The notes: generated from the sequence alone by a model not told the origin. 64,000 bases of DNA from Rathayibacter sp. VKM Ac-2879 (GCF_015351245.1 NZ_JADKSO010000004.1:186001-250000), one strand, 5' to 3'; counted from the first letter of the stretch, positions 17,623 through 26,501 are shown. Numbers and translations are program-made.

Positions 17623-17949
17623 CTAGTTGAAGCTGCTGATGCGGTCGTTCCAGGTCTCCCCGAAGTGCAAATTGGAGGAGATCGACTGCAGCGAGTTGTA
17701 GTTGCCGCTCAGCACCACCTTGCGCCCGAGGTAGCCCGAGTCCTCGAAATAGGTGCGCGTTCCGGCGTTCTGCAGCGATGACGCCTTGTCGTTCAGCGAG
17801 CCGACGTTCGCCGCGGTGGTCGCGCTGAACGCGCTCCCCGCGTAGTTCTGGTTGTCGTAGAGAGTCGCGGCATTCGCTGCCTGCGCTCCGACGAGTGCCA
17901 GTCCGATCGCAGCGGCCCCCGCGGTGACGTTGATAAAGATCTTCTTCAT
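17623..17949 (-). CDS. secreted beta/gamma-crystallin-like protein (peptidase inhibitor I36-like)
   Basis: 108 residues. A Sec signal peptide (MKKIFINVTAGAAAIGLALVGAQAANA, cleavage after ANA near 27) is followed by one beta/gamma-crystallin-type domain: LYDNQNYAGSAF is the first Greek-key motif and YFEDSGYLGRKVVLSG a second, each with the Y/F-x-x-x-x-Y/F-x-G pattern. Small secreted actinobacterial proteins of this kind are annotated as I36 inhibitors or crystallin-like. GGGGAAAG stands nine bases ahead of ATG 17949. It is the first gene of the four-gene export operon and the most plausible exported product or sensor. Confidence 0.8.
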   Translation of the reverse strand: MKKIFINVTAGAAAIGLALVGAQAANAATLYDNQNYAGSAFSATTAANVGSLNDKASSLQNAGTRTYFEDSGYLGRKVVLSGNYNSLQSISSNLHFGETWNDRISSFN

Positions 17950-18061
17950 GATGTTCTGCTTTCCCCAGGAATGCAGCGTGGAAGGAGCCCCCCAAGCTGA
18001 CGAGGCGGTCCAGGCTTCTCCCCAGAATCTCGCGACCGCTCGCATGGGTCATCGTAGTGGA

Positions 18062-18123
18062 ACTCGTCGCCGAACCGCCACAACATTTCTCTTCCTCTCT
18101 GTGTGTGGCGGTCGCCGACGAGT
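18062..18123. promoter_or_regulatory. large inverted repeat in a 386-bp divergent intergenic region
   Basis: Arms 18062-18082 and 18104-18123 pair over about 20 bases with one mismatch and one bulge around a 21-base CT-rich loop. The gap 17950-18335 separates the crystallin/ABC operon from the two-component operon and holds no gene that I can support. The repeat could be a response-regulator binding region or a leader hairpin on the operon mRNA. Confidence 0.4.
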
Positions 18124-18335
18124 CAGAGGAGCACGTGTGCCTCATAGTGGTCACCTTTCCTAGTTCGGGGAGAAGAGGGGAAGTGGTCATGAATGTCTTT
18201 TTGTTGCGATCCGTCATCAGTCAAGGCGCGTCATCGCTTGGACGCTTCATCCGAACAGCCACGCTCTCTCGTCCGTTTGGACGAAAGCCGCTCCGTCGGC
18301 CGTCGATCCGGGCTCGTTCCGGTTAGCGTCAGGGC

Positions 18336-19487
18336 ATGCCCACGTTTCCCCGTCGCTCCGGACTGTCGCTGGTCGACGTCCTCGTCGCAGCGGCATTCGG
18401 CGGGTTCTGGTTCTCAGCCGAGGCCGGTCGGATCGGCGGTGACGGGGGCCTGCTCAGAGGTGCCGTCATCCTCGTGGTCGTCCTCGTCATAGCCACCAGT
18501 GCTCAGACGCCGTGGATTGCCGTCGGAGCCACCGCCGCTCTGACCACGGTGGCATTGCTCCTGGCCGACGCCGACCCCACTGGCTCGTGGCCTCTCGTCA
18601 GCGGGCTCGTCTATGCCGCCCTCCGCGTCGGAACGCGTCCTCCAGCGCTCGTCGGTGCCGTGCTGTCTGTGCTGCTCACCAGCAGTGCGATTGCCCTCTC
18701 GATGGCAGAAGGTCCCATCGTGGCCGGATCGCTTGGCGGTGTCGTCGTCCTTGGGCTGGCCGTCGGCCACCTCTACCGCTTGAAGAGAGGAAGAACGCAG
18801 CTGCTTCGCGAACGTCGTGCTCTTGAGCGGAACCTCGATGAGGCCGGACGCGAGCTGTCGCTCATCTCCGAACGCAGCCGCATCGCCCGCGACGTGCACG
18901 ACATCATGGCGCAATCTCTCTCGATCGTCCTCGCTCAAGCCGACGGCGCGGCCAAGCTCGTTCAGGTGGATCCCGGTCGCGCGGAGATCTCGCTCGGAGT
19001 GATTTCCGATGTCGCCCGCTCGTCTCTTGTGGAGGTACGGATGCTCATCGAGTCCATCGGCCCCAGTGCCGTCCGCCTCGACCAACCGACGATGGAGAAT
19101 CTTCCTCAGCTTCTCGAGCGTTTCGGTACCGCCGGCCTCACCGTCGGTTTCGTCGAAGAGGGCGAACGGCTCGCGCTCACCGCCGGCCAGCAGCTCGCGG
19201 TCTACCGCATCACGCAGGAAGCGCTCACGAACGCACTCAGACACAGTGGTGACCGGCCCAATGCCTTCGTCCGCCTGCTCTGGGACACGAAGGCGCTCTT
19301 GCTCGAGATCGCCTCCCGGGGCCACCCCGGCAGCGACCTGTCCATCGGATCGGGCATGGGCATCTCGGGAATGAAGGAACGCGCGGAGCTCGCCGGTGGG
19401 TGGCTCACCGCCGAGGAATCCCAGGACGGCACGGCCTTCGTCGTCACCGCCTCTGTGCCTGCGCAGGTCACCGAGGTCACCGCATGA
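18336..19487 (+). CDS. sensor histidine kinase (NarL/HisKA_3 type)
   Basis: 383 residues. The N-terminal half has about five hydrophobic segments (residues 10-155). A HisKA_3 dimerisation domain follows, with the phospho-acceptor His in SRIARDVHDIMAQSLS, then a HATPase domain with the N box TQEALTNALRHS and the G box GSGMGISGMKERAELAGG. It is a membrane sensor for the response regulator whose ATG overlaps its stop. TAGCGT (18324-18329) ends six bases before the ATG, so it is probably leaderless. It is divergent from the ABC export operon, which it likely controls. Confidence 0.92.
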   Translation: MPTFPRRSGLSLVDVLVAAAFGGFWFSAEAGRIGGDGGLLRGAVILVVVLVIATSAQTPWIAVGATAALTTVALLLADADPTGSWPLVSGLVYAALRVGTRPPALVGAVLSVLLTSSAIALSMAEGPIVAGSLGGVVVLGLAVGHLYRLKRGRTQLLRERRALERNLDEAGRELSLISERSRIARDVHDIMAQSLSIVLAQADGAAKLVQVDPGRAEISLGVISDVARSSLVEVRMLIESIGPSAVRLDQPTMENLPQLLERFGTAGLTVGFVEEGERLALTAGQQLAVYRITQEALTNALRHSGDRPNAFVRLLWDTKALLLEIASRGHPGSDLSIGSGMGISGMKERAELAGGWLTAEESQDGTAFVVTASVPAQVTEVTA

Positions 19488-20125
19488 TCCGCGTGGCAGT
19501 CGCGGACGACCATCTCCTGTTCTGCTCCGGCCTGCAGATGCTCATCGACGCGGAGCCCGACCTCGACTTCGCCGGCGCTGCCTACCAAGGGTCGGCGGCG
19601 GTTGCGCTCGCGCTCCGCGAGCGGCCGGACGTGCTCCTCCTCGACGTGCGGATGCCTGTCCTCGACGGGATATCCGCCACACGACACCTCACCCAGAACC
19701 CGACCAACACCACCCGCGTCGTCATCCTCACCACCCACCAGCACGACAGTGCAGTCGCCGAAGCACTCGCCGCCGGAGCCGCCGGCTTCCTGATGAAAGA
19801 CGCCTCCACCGAACTGCTCCTGGGAACGATCCGGGCCGTCGCCGCCGGCCGCACCATCATCGCGGGCGCAGGCAACCGCTCCCCCGTGCGCGACTACATC
19901 TCCACCAGCGCTACGTCCACACCTGAAGTGCTCGCGGTGCTTTCGGCGAAGGAACGGGAGATCTTCGCCGCAGCCGCACAAGGCAGAAGCATCGCGGAGC
20001 TCGCCGCGCAGGCCCACCTCAGTGAATCCACCATCAAGAGCCACATCTCGAGCATCCTCAGCAAGCTCGGCCTCGCTTCCCGCCTCCAACTCGTCGCCTT
20101 CGCCCATCAACACGGCCTTGCCTGA
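19484..20125 (+). CDS. LuxR/NarL-family response regulator
   Basis: 213 residues. The receiver domain has the acidic pair ADDH, the phospho-acceptor Asp in VLLLDVRMP (about residue 54), a Thr/Ser in ILTTHQ and a Lys in FLMKDAS. The C-terminal GerE-type HTH reads VLAVLSAKEREIFAAAAQGRSIAELAAQAHLSESTIKSHISSILSKLG. The ATGA overlap with the kinase gene implies coupled translation. The target is probably the divergent crystallin/lipoprotein/ABC operon. Confidence 0.93.
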   Translation: MIRVAVADDHLLFCSGLQMLIDAEPDLDFAGAAYQGSAAVALALRERPDVLLLDVRMPVLDGISATRHLTQNPTNTTRVVILTTHQHDSAVAEALAAGAAGFLMKDASTELLLGTIRAVAAGRTIIAGAGNRSPVRDYISTSATSTPEVLAVLSAKEREIFAAAAQGRSIAELAAQAHLSESTIKSHISSILSKLGLASRLQLVAFAHQHGLA

Positions 20126-20194
20126 CGAGCTGCCGACCCCGTCCACGGCAGACCGTCACTCCAGGACCGTGAGGCACACCCAGGACAGCCGTGC

Positions 20195-20860
20195 TCAGCC
20201 GACCGTCACCGCCGCGCTCGACGGGCGGCGCCCCTCCCGCCGCCAGACGAAGAAGCCGGCGAGGGTGAAGGCTCCGTAGAACACATACATCAGACCGGAG
20301 GCGTAGTAGCCGGCCGAGAACAACAGCGGCACGCCGACCAGGTCGACAGCGACCCAGATCAGCCAGAACTCGACCCAGCCCTTCGCCATGCCATACGTCG
20401 CGAGCACCGAGCCGACGAAGATCCAGGCATCGCTCCAGACCGGCTCGTATGAGCCGAGCGCCCGGAACACCGGCGTGAGGATCGCCGTCCCGCCGACCAT
20501 GCCGAGCGCCAACAGGCCACGCGTACGCCAGGAGGCCCACCGCGGCTCGATCATGGTGGTCGCCTCGTCGGGGCGGTGCGTCCAGCGATACCAGCCGTAG
20601 ACGCTGACGACGATGAACATCACCTGCCGCCCCGCTTGACCGAGGAGGTTCACCGGATTCGGGGTGTCGAAGAGGGCGCCCATGAACACGGTGAAGAGCA
20701 GCACATTGCCGACGAGGCCGACGGGCCAGGCCCAGACTTTGCGCCGCATCCCACCCAGGGCGCTCGCGAGCCCGAACGCGTTGCCGATGACCTCGCGCCA
20801 GAGCACCGTCTGATTGCCGATGACGATCTGCGCGTCGAACAGCCAGCGCACGATGTCCAC
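20195..20860 (-). CDS. pnuC: nicotinamide mononucleotide/riboside transporter PnuC
   Basis: 221 residues, rich in membrane helices, with the PnuC pattern VLWREVIGNAFGLASALGGMRRKVWAWPVGLVGNVLLF near the N terminus and WVEFWLIWVAVDLVGVPLLFSAGYYASGLMYVFYGAFTLAGFFVWRR near the C terminus (the conserved W..D.....Y..G....Y..F). PnuC takes up nicotinamide riboside for NAD salvage. The frame is open further upstream, but GTG 20860 is chosen because GGAGGAGG lies five bases ahead and the length then matches the family. The 88-bp gap to the divergent UbiA gene is too short for a typical riboswitch. Confidence 0.9.
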   Translation of the reverse strand: MDIVRWLFDAQIVIGNQTVLWREVIGNAFGLASALGGMRRKVWAWPVGLVGNVLLFTVFMGALFDTPNPVNLLGQAGRQVMFIVVSVYGWYRWTHRPDEATTMIEPRWASWRTRGLLALGMVGGTAILTPVFRALGSYEPVWSDAWIFVGSVLATYGMAKGWVEFWLIWVAVDLVGVPLLFSAGYYASGLMYVFYGAFTLAGFFVWRREGRRPSSAAVTVG

Positions 20861-20948
20861 GCGATCCTCCTCCGACAGCGCCCTCGCGACGCCACACCCT
20901 GCAACCATGCAGCACGGACGCCCATTCCTCGGACCGTAGGCTTGCCCG

Positions 20949-21800
20949 ATGACGTCACGGGTGCGCCTCCTGCTCGCCTCCTCGCACCCTGGCCCGACGG
21001 CGACGGTGACTGTGCTGGCGACGGTCATGGCCACCGCTGCGAGCAAGCCGCTCTGGGCGATCGTCCTGGTCGCGCTCGCGGTCCTGGCGGGGCAGCTGTC
21101 CATCGGGCTCGCGAACGATTGGATCGACGCGGACCGCGATCGTGCCGTGGGCCGCTCCGACAAACCGGTGGCGCTCGGGCTGATCGGTGCGCGTGAGGTG
21201 CGCAACGCAGCGGTCGCCACGGCTGCCCTCGCCGTCGTCCTCTCTCTCCTGCTCGGGCCGGTGTCGGCCGTGGCTCACCTCGTCCTCGTGGCGGCCGGCT
21301 GGGCCTATGACGCGGGGCTCAAGCGCACCGCATGGTCGGTGGCACCGTTCGTCGTCGCGTTCGGTCTCCTTCCCGTCGTCGCTGTCTCGGCGGGCGGAGG
21401 CGCGACTCCCGCATCCTGGGCGATCGCGACCGGTGCGGTGTTCGGCGTCGCCATCCACTTCAGCAATGTCCTCCCCGACCTCGTCGACGACGCGGCCACG
21501 GGCGTACGAGGGCTGCCCCATCGGCTCGGGCCGAGGGTGTCGGGAGTCGTGGCCTTCGGCTTTCTGGTCGCCGCGGCGGCGCTCGTGCTGTTCGGGCAGG
21601 TGAGCGGCGACGATCCCGTGCGGGGTGCCGGGGTGGTCCTCGCGGTCGCGGGCACGGCGATCGTCGTGCTGCTCGCGGCGGTGGGGGGCGGTCTCGTGCT
21701 GACCGCACCTCCGACGCGGATGTTGTTCCGGCTCGTCATCGTCTCGTCGCTCGTGCTGGTGGTCGAGCTGGGGCTGGCTGGCGCTCGACTGATCGCGTAA
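20949..21800 (+). CDS. UbiA-family prenyltransferase
   Basis: 283 residues with about eight hydrophobic helices. The first Asp-rich motif is LANDWIDADRDRAVGRSDKP (the family NDxxDxxxD, which binds prenyl diphosphate through Mg2+) and the second is NVLPDLVDDAATGVRGLP. It transfers a prenyl chain to an aromatic or polar acceptor in the membrane. TAGGCT (20937-20942) ends six bases before ATG 20949, giving a leaderless mRNA. It is convergent with an FAD monooxygenase, a partner often seen in small quinone- or resorcinol-tailoring clusters; no polyketide synthase is visible here. Confidence 0.9.
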   Translation: MTSRVRLLLASSHPGPTATVTVLATVMATAASKPLWAIVLVALAVLAGQLSIGLANDWIDADRDRAVGRSDKPVALGLIGAREVRNAAVATAALAVVLSLLLGPVSAVAHLVLVAAGWAYDAGLKRTAWSVAPFVVAFGLLPVVAVSAGGGATPASWAIATGAVFGVAIHFSNVLPDLVDDAATGVRGLPHRLGPRVSGVVAFGFLVAAAALVLFGQVSGDDPVRGAGVVLAVAGTAIVVLLAAVGGGLVLTAPPTRMLFRLVIVSSLVLVVELGLAGARLIA

Positions 21801-21823
21801 GCCGAGCACGTCACGAGGATCGG

Positions 21824-23017
21824 TCAGGACCAGCGCATCGAATAGGCGCGCGCGAGAAGGCCGGAGGTGGGGAGTGCGAGCGCCGTGCACAGCGCTGCCT
21901 CCCGAGCGCGCTGGCCGAGACTACCGAGGGGACGGCCGAGTGCCATGTTCGCCTCCGCCTGGAGCGCGGCCCGTCGGGCGACGAGAACGCGCCGACGGGC
22001 GAAGGTGCGCCAGGGGACGGAGGCGCCTGTCCGCACGGCATCCACGAGCAGTGGTGCGAGTTCGGCGGCATCGAGCCAGCCGAGGTTCATCCCCTGGCCG
22101 CCGATCGGGCTGACCTCGTGTGCGGCGTCGCCGATGAGCGCCACGCGGCCGACTCCGCTACGGGCTGCCACGCGACGTCGGGCGCCGAAACCGCTCAGCA
22201 TGGTGCAGCTCGCGGGATCGACGCGGGCGCCCGTGCGCTCGCGGATGACGGCGGCGAGCGCGGAGGCGGCGTCGCGGTCGATCGCGGCGTCCGGCCGCCA
22301 TCCCGGCGCCCTGAGCGCTCCCTCGCGACCGCTGATGGCGACGTAGCGCCGACGGCCACCGGGAAGGGGGAACGCTTCGACGACGCCGGCCGGTCCCACG
22401 TCGACGAGGGCACTCGCGCGGAGGCTGGAGTGCTCGGGATCGGCGAAGTCGCCCATCGCGTAGCGGTCGGGGTAGTCGCGGCCGGTGCTGGCGATGCCCA
22501 GGAGGGAGCGCACGGTGCTGTGGGGGCCGTCCGCTCCGATGACGAAGGAGGCGCGGAGCTGCGTCGGCGCGCCTCCGGGTCGCGTACCCGTCACCTCGAC
22601 GACGTCATCGCGCGGCTGCAGCCCTATCAGCGAGGTCCCCGAGTGCAGGGCGCAGGGGTCTGCGGCGGCCAGGCGCTCACGGAGGATCGCCTCGGTGCGG
22701 TGCTGGTCGAGGGTCGCCACATAGGGATGGGTGGCGGAGGCGGCGGCGAACGAGAGCGATCCGAGCCTGCGGCCACGGCTGAGTGCTACTCCCTCGCGCA
22801 CGAGGGCGGCCTGGGCGAGGACCGGCTCCGCCGCTCCGATGATGGCGAGGGCGTCGAGGGACGGCGGGTGGATTCCGATGGCACGGGAGCCGGCGGGGCT
22901 GTCTGTGCGTCGCTCCCAGACCTGGACGGCGAGGCTCTGAGCCGCGAGTACGGCGCCGAGAAACGTGCCGACGGGCCCCGCCCCGACGACGAGTACGTTG
23001 ATCTGCTGCGTCGTCAC
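21824..23017 (-). CDS. FAD-dependent aromatic-ring monooxygenase
   Basis: 397 residues with all three class A flavin monooxygenase motifs: the dinucleotide motif VLVVGAGPVGTFLGAVLA at the N terminus, ADGPHSTVRS (DG motif) and ALIGDAAHEVSPIGGQGMNLGWLDA (GD motif). Such enzymes hydroxylate aromatic substrates with NAD(P)H and O2. TAGGCT (23024-23029, minus strand) lies six bases ahead of GTG 23017, suggesting a leaderless mRNA. The gene converges on the UbiA gene with a 23-bp gap; a shared pathway is possible but not shown. Confidence 0.9.
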   Translation of the reverse strand: MTTQQINVLVVGAGPVGTFLGAVLAAQSLAVQVWERRTDSPAGSRAIGIHPPSLDALAIIGAAEPVLAQAALVREGVALSRGRRLGSLSFAAASATHPYVATLDQHRTEAILRERLAAADPCALHSGTSLIGLQPRDDVVEVTGTRPGGAPTQLRASFVIGADGPHSTVRSLLGIASTGRDYPDRYAMGDFADPEHSSLRASALVDVGPAGVVEAFPLPGGRRRYVAISGREGALRAPGWRPDAAIDRDAASALAAVIRERTGARVDPASCTMLSGFGARRRVAARSGVGRVALIGDAAHEVSPIGGQGMNLGWLDAAELAPLLVDAVRTGASVPWRTFARRRVLVARRAALQAEANMALGRPLGSLGQRAREAALCTALALPTSGLLARAYSMRWS

Positions 23018-23206
23018 GGATCGAGCCTACGGAACGTCGGGATCGTCCCGTAGAGCTCCCTCCACAGCCGTCGATTCGTCGCGTTCTCCACCGGAGCGGC
23101 GCCTCGCGCACCCTCAGAAGGAGGTGAGCAATACTCTCGTCCTGTGGGGGCTGATGAGAACCGTCGCCGGCGCAGAGAGCCCGAGCGGCTGACGAGAGGA
23201 CATCGG

Positions 23207-26041
23207 ATGAGTGGAACGCAACGGTCGGGGGCGAGGCGTCGAGCGCACGCACTGCTGGGCTGTGGCCTGGTGGGCGGGGTGCTGGCAGGCGGCATGGCGG
23301 CCGTGCCCGTCGCGGCGGCGCAGGAACCCGTGCACACGACCATCGAGAACACGCTGCTCCACGGCGGGACGACCAACGGGGGAGTGACGACGATCTCGGC
23401 GTATGTCCGTGCGGGAGAGACGCTGAACGTCGACCTCCACCCGCTCCGAGCGGGCACGGGTCTCGGCGAGGGCGAGAGCGGAGGCGGGACCGCCGCGATC
23501 ACCGGTCCCGACGGCGCCGTCCTCGATAGCCAGGTGTTCCCGCGAGGAGCTCCGCCGAGCGTCACGGCGGGAGGCGCATTCATCGCGCGTGAGACGGGCG
23601 TCCATCGGATCACGGTGACCGACGACGACGTGATGGCACCCGTCAATCTGGTCTGGGACGTCGGAGTGGCCGATGCGCGGGGTGCGGCGCTCTCCGGAAG
23701 GGTGTGGTCGACGTCCTATGGCATCCAGTCGGGTGCCCGGGAGTCGTATGCCTCGTCGGAGGAGCGCCAGTCCTCCTTCACTCTGCACGCGATCACCGAG
23801 ACAGGCGCCCGCTATGACCTCGCGCTTCGTGACTACGACGGTGTCGCGTCGACTCTGCAGGCGACGAACAAGGGCAACGTGAGAGTGGGGTCGTCGGACC
23901 CCTCCTATCTTTCGGCGCCGATGCCTTCCTCGAGCGAGAGCGGCGGCGTGGGCGCAACGTTCCTGCAGCCGTCGGGGCGCTCGGATATCGAGGGGCTGCA
24001 GACCTACAAGCTCTTCCTCGATCCGCCCGCCGCAGACCTCCCCCCGACGATTGCGCCCGAGTACCGCGCGCCGACGATCGAGGGAGTGGCCTACCGGCGT
24101 GCCGCCACCGGCTCCGACGCGGGGACGCTCACGGGGACCCTCGGCACCCAACCGGGGACAGTCTTGGTCGATGTCGACGTCGAGGGAGACGGCTCCTACG
24201 ACGGGGCTCGCGACGTGCATCTCTCGACGATCGTTGCCGAGGCGGGGCCCTTCTCGGTCGACTGGGACGGGCGTGACGCGAGCGGCCAAGCAGTCGACAT
24301 CGCCGAAGGGTCCGTGGCGTTCCGCGCCACGCTGGGTCGGACCAACGAGTTCCATGTGACGCGCGTCGACGCCGAGGTCTCAGCGGGTGGCATCGCCCTC
24401 ACGGATGCTCTGGCAGGCGGCACGGCGACCGCGATCCACTGGGACGACTCCCTCTTCGCCGATTCGAGTGCCGAGCGTTACTCCGGCACCCCGGAGGCGG
24501 CCTCGGGAGCGGACGGTGCCGACTCCGCGGCGGGTGTCCACGGCTGGGAGGGCGACGATTCCGGGCAGGGGAGGAGCCCGAACACGAACGACTCGGTCCA
24601 CGGCTCCTACGGGGATCTGCGGGCGATCGACGACTGGATCTTCGGTTCGGACGAGGCTGTCGCCTTCGCCCGCCTCGATGCGCTGACGCCGCACGTGACC
24701 CTCGCGAAGACGTCGAGCGTCGACTCCGACACGCCACTCCTGCCCGGTACGCGAGTGCCGTATCGCATCACCCTCACCTCAGACGGCTCCGGAGACGACA
24801 CTGACGTGTCGGTGGTCGACTACCTCGACGAGGGCGTGCTCGACGACGCCGACCTCGACGCCGAGTCGATCCGAACGACCCACGGGTCCGCGTCCGTCGA
24901 GCCGTCAACGGGGCGCGTGCGCTGGCAGGCAGGAACCCTGCCCGTCGGCACGGTAGCTGCACTGACCTTCGACGTGCTCGTACACGGCAAGGGCGACCGC
25001 GCCCTGGTCAACACCGCCTGCCTCGCCGAGGCGCCCTTCGTCCCCGCGGCCTCGACGGCAGGGACCGACTCGAACCCGTGCGCCACCGTTCCCCACACCA
25101 TCGGCGAGGGGCGGCTCTGGTTGAAGAAGACCGCGTCGCAGTCCAGCGCAGTCCACGGAGGCACCGCCGGCTTCGACATCGTCGTCGGCAATTCCGGGAC
25201 GGTCGACGCCGAGGACGTGGTGGTCACGGACATCCCGAGCCTCGAGCACCTCAGCGACGCCGTGATCGATGACGGTGCAGGGGGCGTCCAGCCAGCGGAC
25301 AAGCCCGTCACCAGGCTGCGCATCGCGGCGGGGGAGCAGCTGGCTCTCCATGTGAGCGGTCGGGTCGCCGAGGGTTATGACGCGCTCACGATCCCCAACC
25401 GTGCGCTGATCTCCGATCAGCCCGACGGCTTCGATCCGCCGACGATCGAGAACGCGTGCGTCGACGATGCCTCCTCCTCGTGTGCCGAGATCCCCGTTCC
25501 ACCGATCGAGGGACGCCTGTCCATCGAAAAGACGGCGCTCTCGGCATCGATCGCGCACGGAGGCACCGCCGGCTTCTCGATCGTGGTCGCGAACATCGGC
25601 GAGCGCCCCGCCGAGGGCGTCACTCTCACCGATCTGCCCGCGCTCGAGCACCTGTCGGGAGTGACGATCTCGCGCGACGGCGGTCCAGCATCGGGCGATC
25701 TCTCGGTGGAGGCACTCGCGCTCGAGCCTGGTGAGTCGACGACGTTCACCGTCACCGGCAAGGTCGCGGACGGAGTGGACGCCTGGGCGATCCCGAACCG
25801 CGCGCGCCTCGATCACCAGCCCGACGGCTTCTCGCCGCCCGTAGTGGCCCACGCTTGCGCCGATGATGCGACGGCCAGCTGTGCCGTTGTCGAGGTCCCG
25901 CCGGTCGGAGTCGTCGCGACCGTGCTCGCTTCGACCGGAGCGGTCGTCGGTCCCCTCGCGCTCGGAGCCGGACTCCTGCTGCTCGCGGGCGGCGGTTTCC
26001 TCGCCCGCAGGCGCCTGCGTTCGCCGGCCTCGGCCGACTGA
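23207..26041 (+). CDS. cell-wall-anchored DUF11-repeat surface protein
   Basis: 944 residues. It has a Sec signal (RRAHALLGCGLVGGVLAGG...AAA) and a 400-residue N-terminal region of unknown fold. Three DUF11-like repeats follow (LAKTSSVDSDTPLLPGTRV, LKKTASQSSAVHGGTAGFD, IEKTALSASIAHGGTAGFS), each ending in an N-C pair such as NACVDDASSSCAE. The C terminus has LASTG, a hydrophobic helix and RRRLR. LAxTG is the class E sortase signal of high-GC Gram-positives. GAGAGGA precedes ATG 23207; the longer frame lacks a signal at its start. A surface scaffold or adhesin is likely. Confidence 0.85.
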   Translation: MSGTQRSGARRRAHALLGCGLVGGVLAGGMAAVPVAAAQEPVHTTIENTLLHGGTTNGGVTTISAYVRAGETLNVDLHPLRAGTGLGEGESGGGTAAITGPDGAVLDSQVFPRGAPPSVTAGGAFIARETGVHRITVTDDDVMAPVNLVWDVGVADARGAALSGRVWSTSYGIQSGARESYASSEERQSSFTLHAITETGARYDLALRDYDGVASTLQATNKGNVRVGSSDPSYLSAPMPSSSESGGVGATFLQPSGRSDIEGLQTYKLFLDPPAADLPPTIAPEYRAPTIEGVAYRRAATGSDAGTLTGTLGTQPGTVLVDVDVEGDGSYDGARDVHLSTIVAEAGPFSVDWDGRDASGQAVDIAEGSVAFRATLGRTNEFHVTRVDAEVSAGGIALTDALAGGTATAIHWDDSLFADSSAERYSGTPEAASGADGADSAAGVHGWEGDDSGQGRSPNTNDSVHGSYGDLRAIDDWIFGSDEAVAFARLDALTPHVTLAKTSSVDSDTPLLPGTRVPYRITLTSDGSGDDTDVSVVDYLDEGVLDDADLDAESIRTTHGSASVEPSTGRVRWQAGTLPVGTVAALTFDVLVHGKGDRALVNTACLAEAPFVPAASTAGTDSNPCATVPHTIGEGRLWLKKTASQSSAVHGGTAGFDIVVGNSGTVDAEDVVVTDIPSLEHLSDAVIDDGAGGVQPADKPVTRLRIAAGEQLALHVSGRVAEGYDALTIPNRALISDQPDGFDPPTIENACVDDASSSCAEIPVPPIEGRLSIEKTALSASIAHGGTAGFSIVVANIGERPAEGVTLTDLPALEHLSGVTISRDGGPASGDLSVEALALEPGESTTFTVTGKVADGVDAWAIPNRARLDHQPDGFSPPVVAHACADDATASCAVVEVPPVGVVATVLASTGAVVGPLALGAGLLLLAGGGFLARRRLRSPASAD

Positions 26042-26047
26042 TCCCCC

Positions 26048-26081
26048 GGACCCCGGACCATGCCGCCACGGTCCGGGGTCC
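26048..26081 (+). terminator. hairpin after the surface-protein gene
   Basis: A 12-bp perfect stem (26048-26059 with 26070-26081) and a ten-base loop, followed by TCCCTCCCC. It starts six bases past the stop codon and lies 24 bases before the next gene, so it may only partly terminate. Confidence 0.65.
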
Positions 26082-26105
26082 TCCCTCCCCAGAAAGGCAC
26101 CACCA

Positions 26106-26501
26106 ATGAGCACACCCGATGAGCGCCTGCTTCGAATCACCGAGCGGTTCCTTCTGCCCGACGGCCGGGTCGGCGTCAGCGCCTGGTCGGCAGCCGACCC
26201 CGAGCAGTTCGAGCAACAGCTCCGCACACGGCGCGGCCACGGGCACCCCGAGCGGGAGCCCGCGCGTCGGCTGCATCGCACGGGCCCCCCACTCCTGCGC
26301 ATCGAGGAGAGCTGCGGAGGTGAGCTGCGTGAGGTCGATCCTGTGACGCGCTCCCGAACGGACCCGCGGTGGCGACGGGCGCTCGCGCGTTCGCGGCGCC
26401 CCAGTTGGCTTCGTCTCCTCGTCGGGCCTCGCGAACTGTCGACCACCCCTCCGCCGGCGGCCGTCGAGCGCTGGGTCGAGTCCGGTCCGGGGCGGTCGTG
26501 A
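26106..26501 (+). CDS. small hypothetical protein
   Basis: 131 residues starting at ATG 26106, with AGAAAGG eight bases ahead. The first half (STPDERLLRITERFLLPDGRVGVSAWSAADPEQFEQQL) looks like folded protein. The second half is Arg- and Pro-rich and may be disordered. No family recognised. It follows the surface protein on the same strand beyond a hairpin. The 254 bases after it hold nothing I can support. Confidence 0.45.
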   Translation: MSTPDERLLRITERFLLPDGRVGVSAWSAADPEQFEQQLRTRRGHGHPEREPARRLHRTGPPLLRIEESCGGELREVDPVTRSRTDPRWRRALARSRRPSWLRLLVGPRELSTTPPPAAVERWVESGPGRS

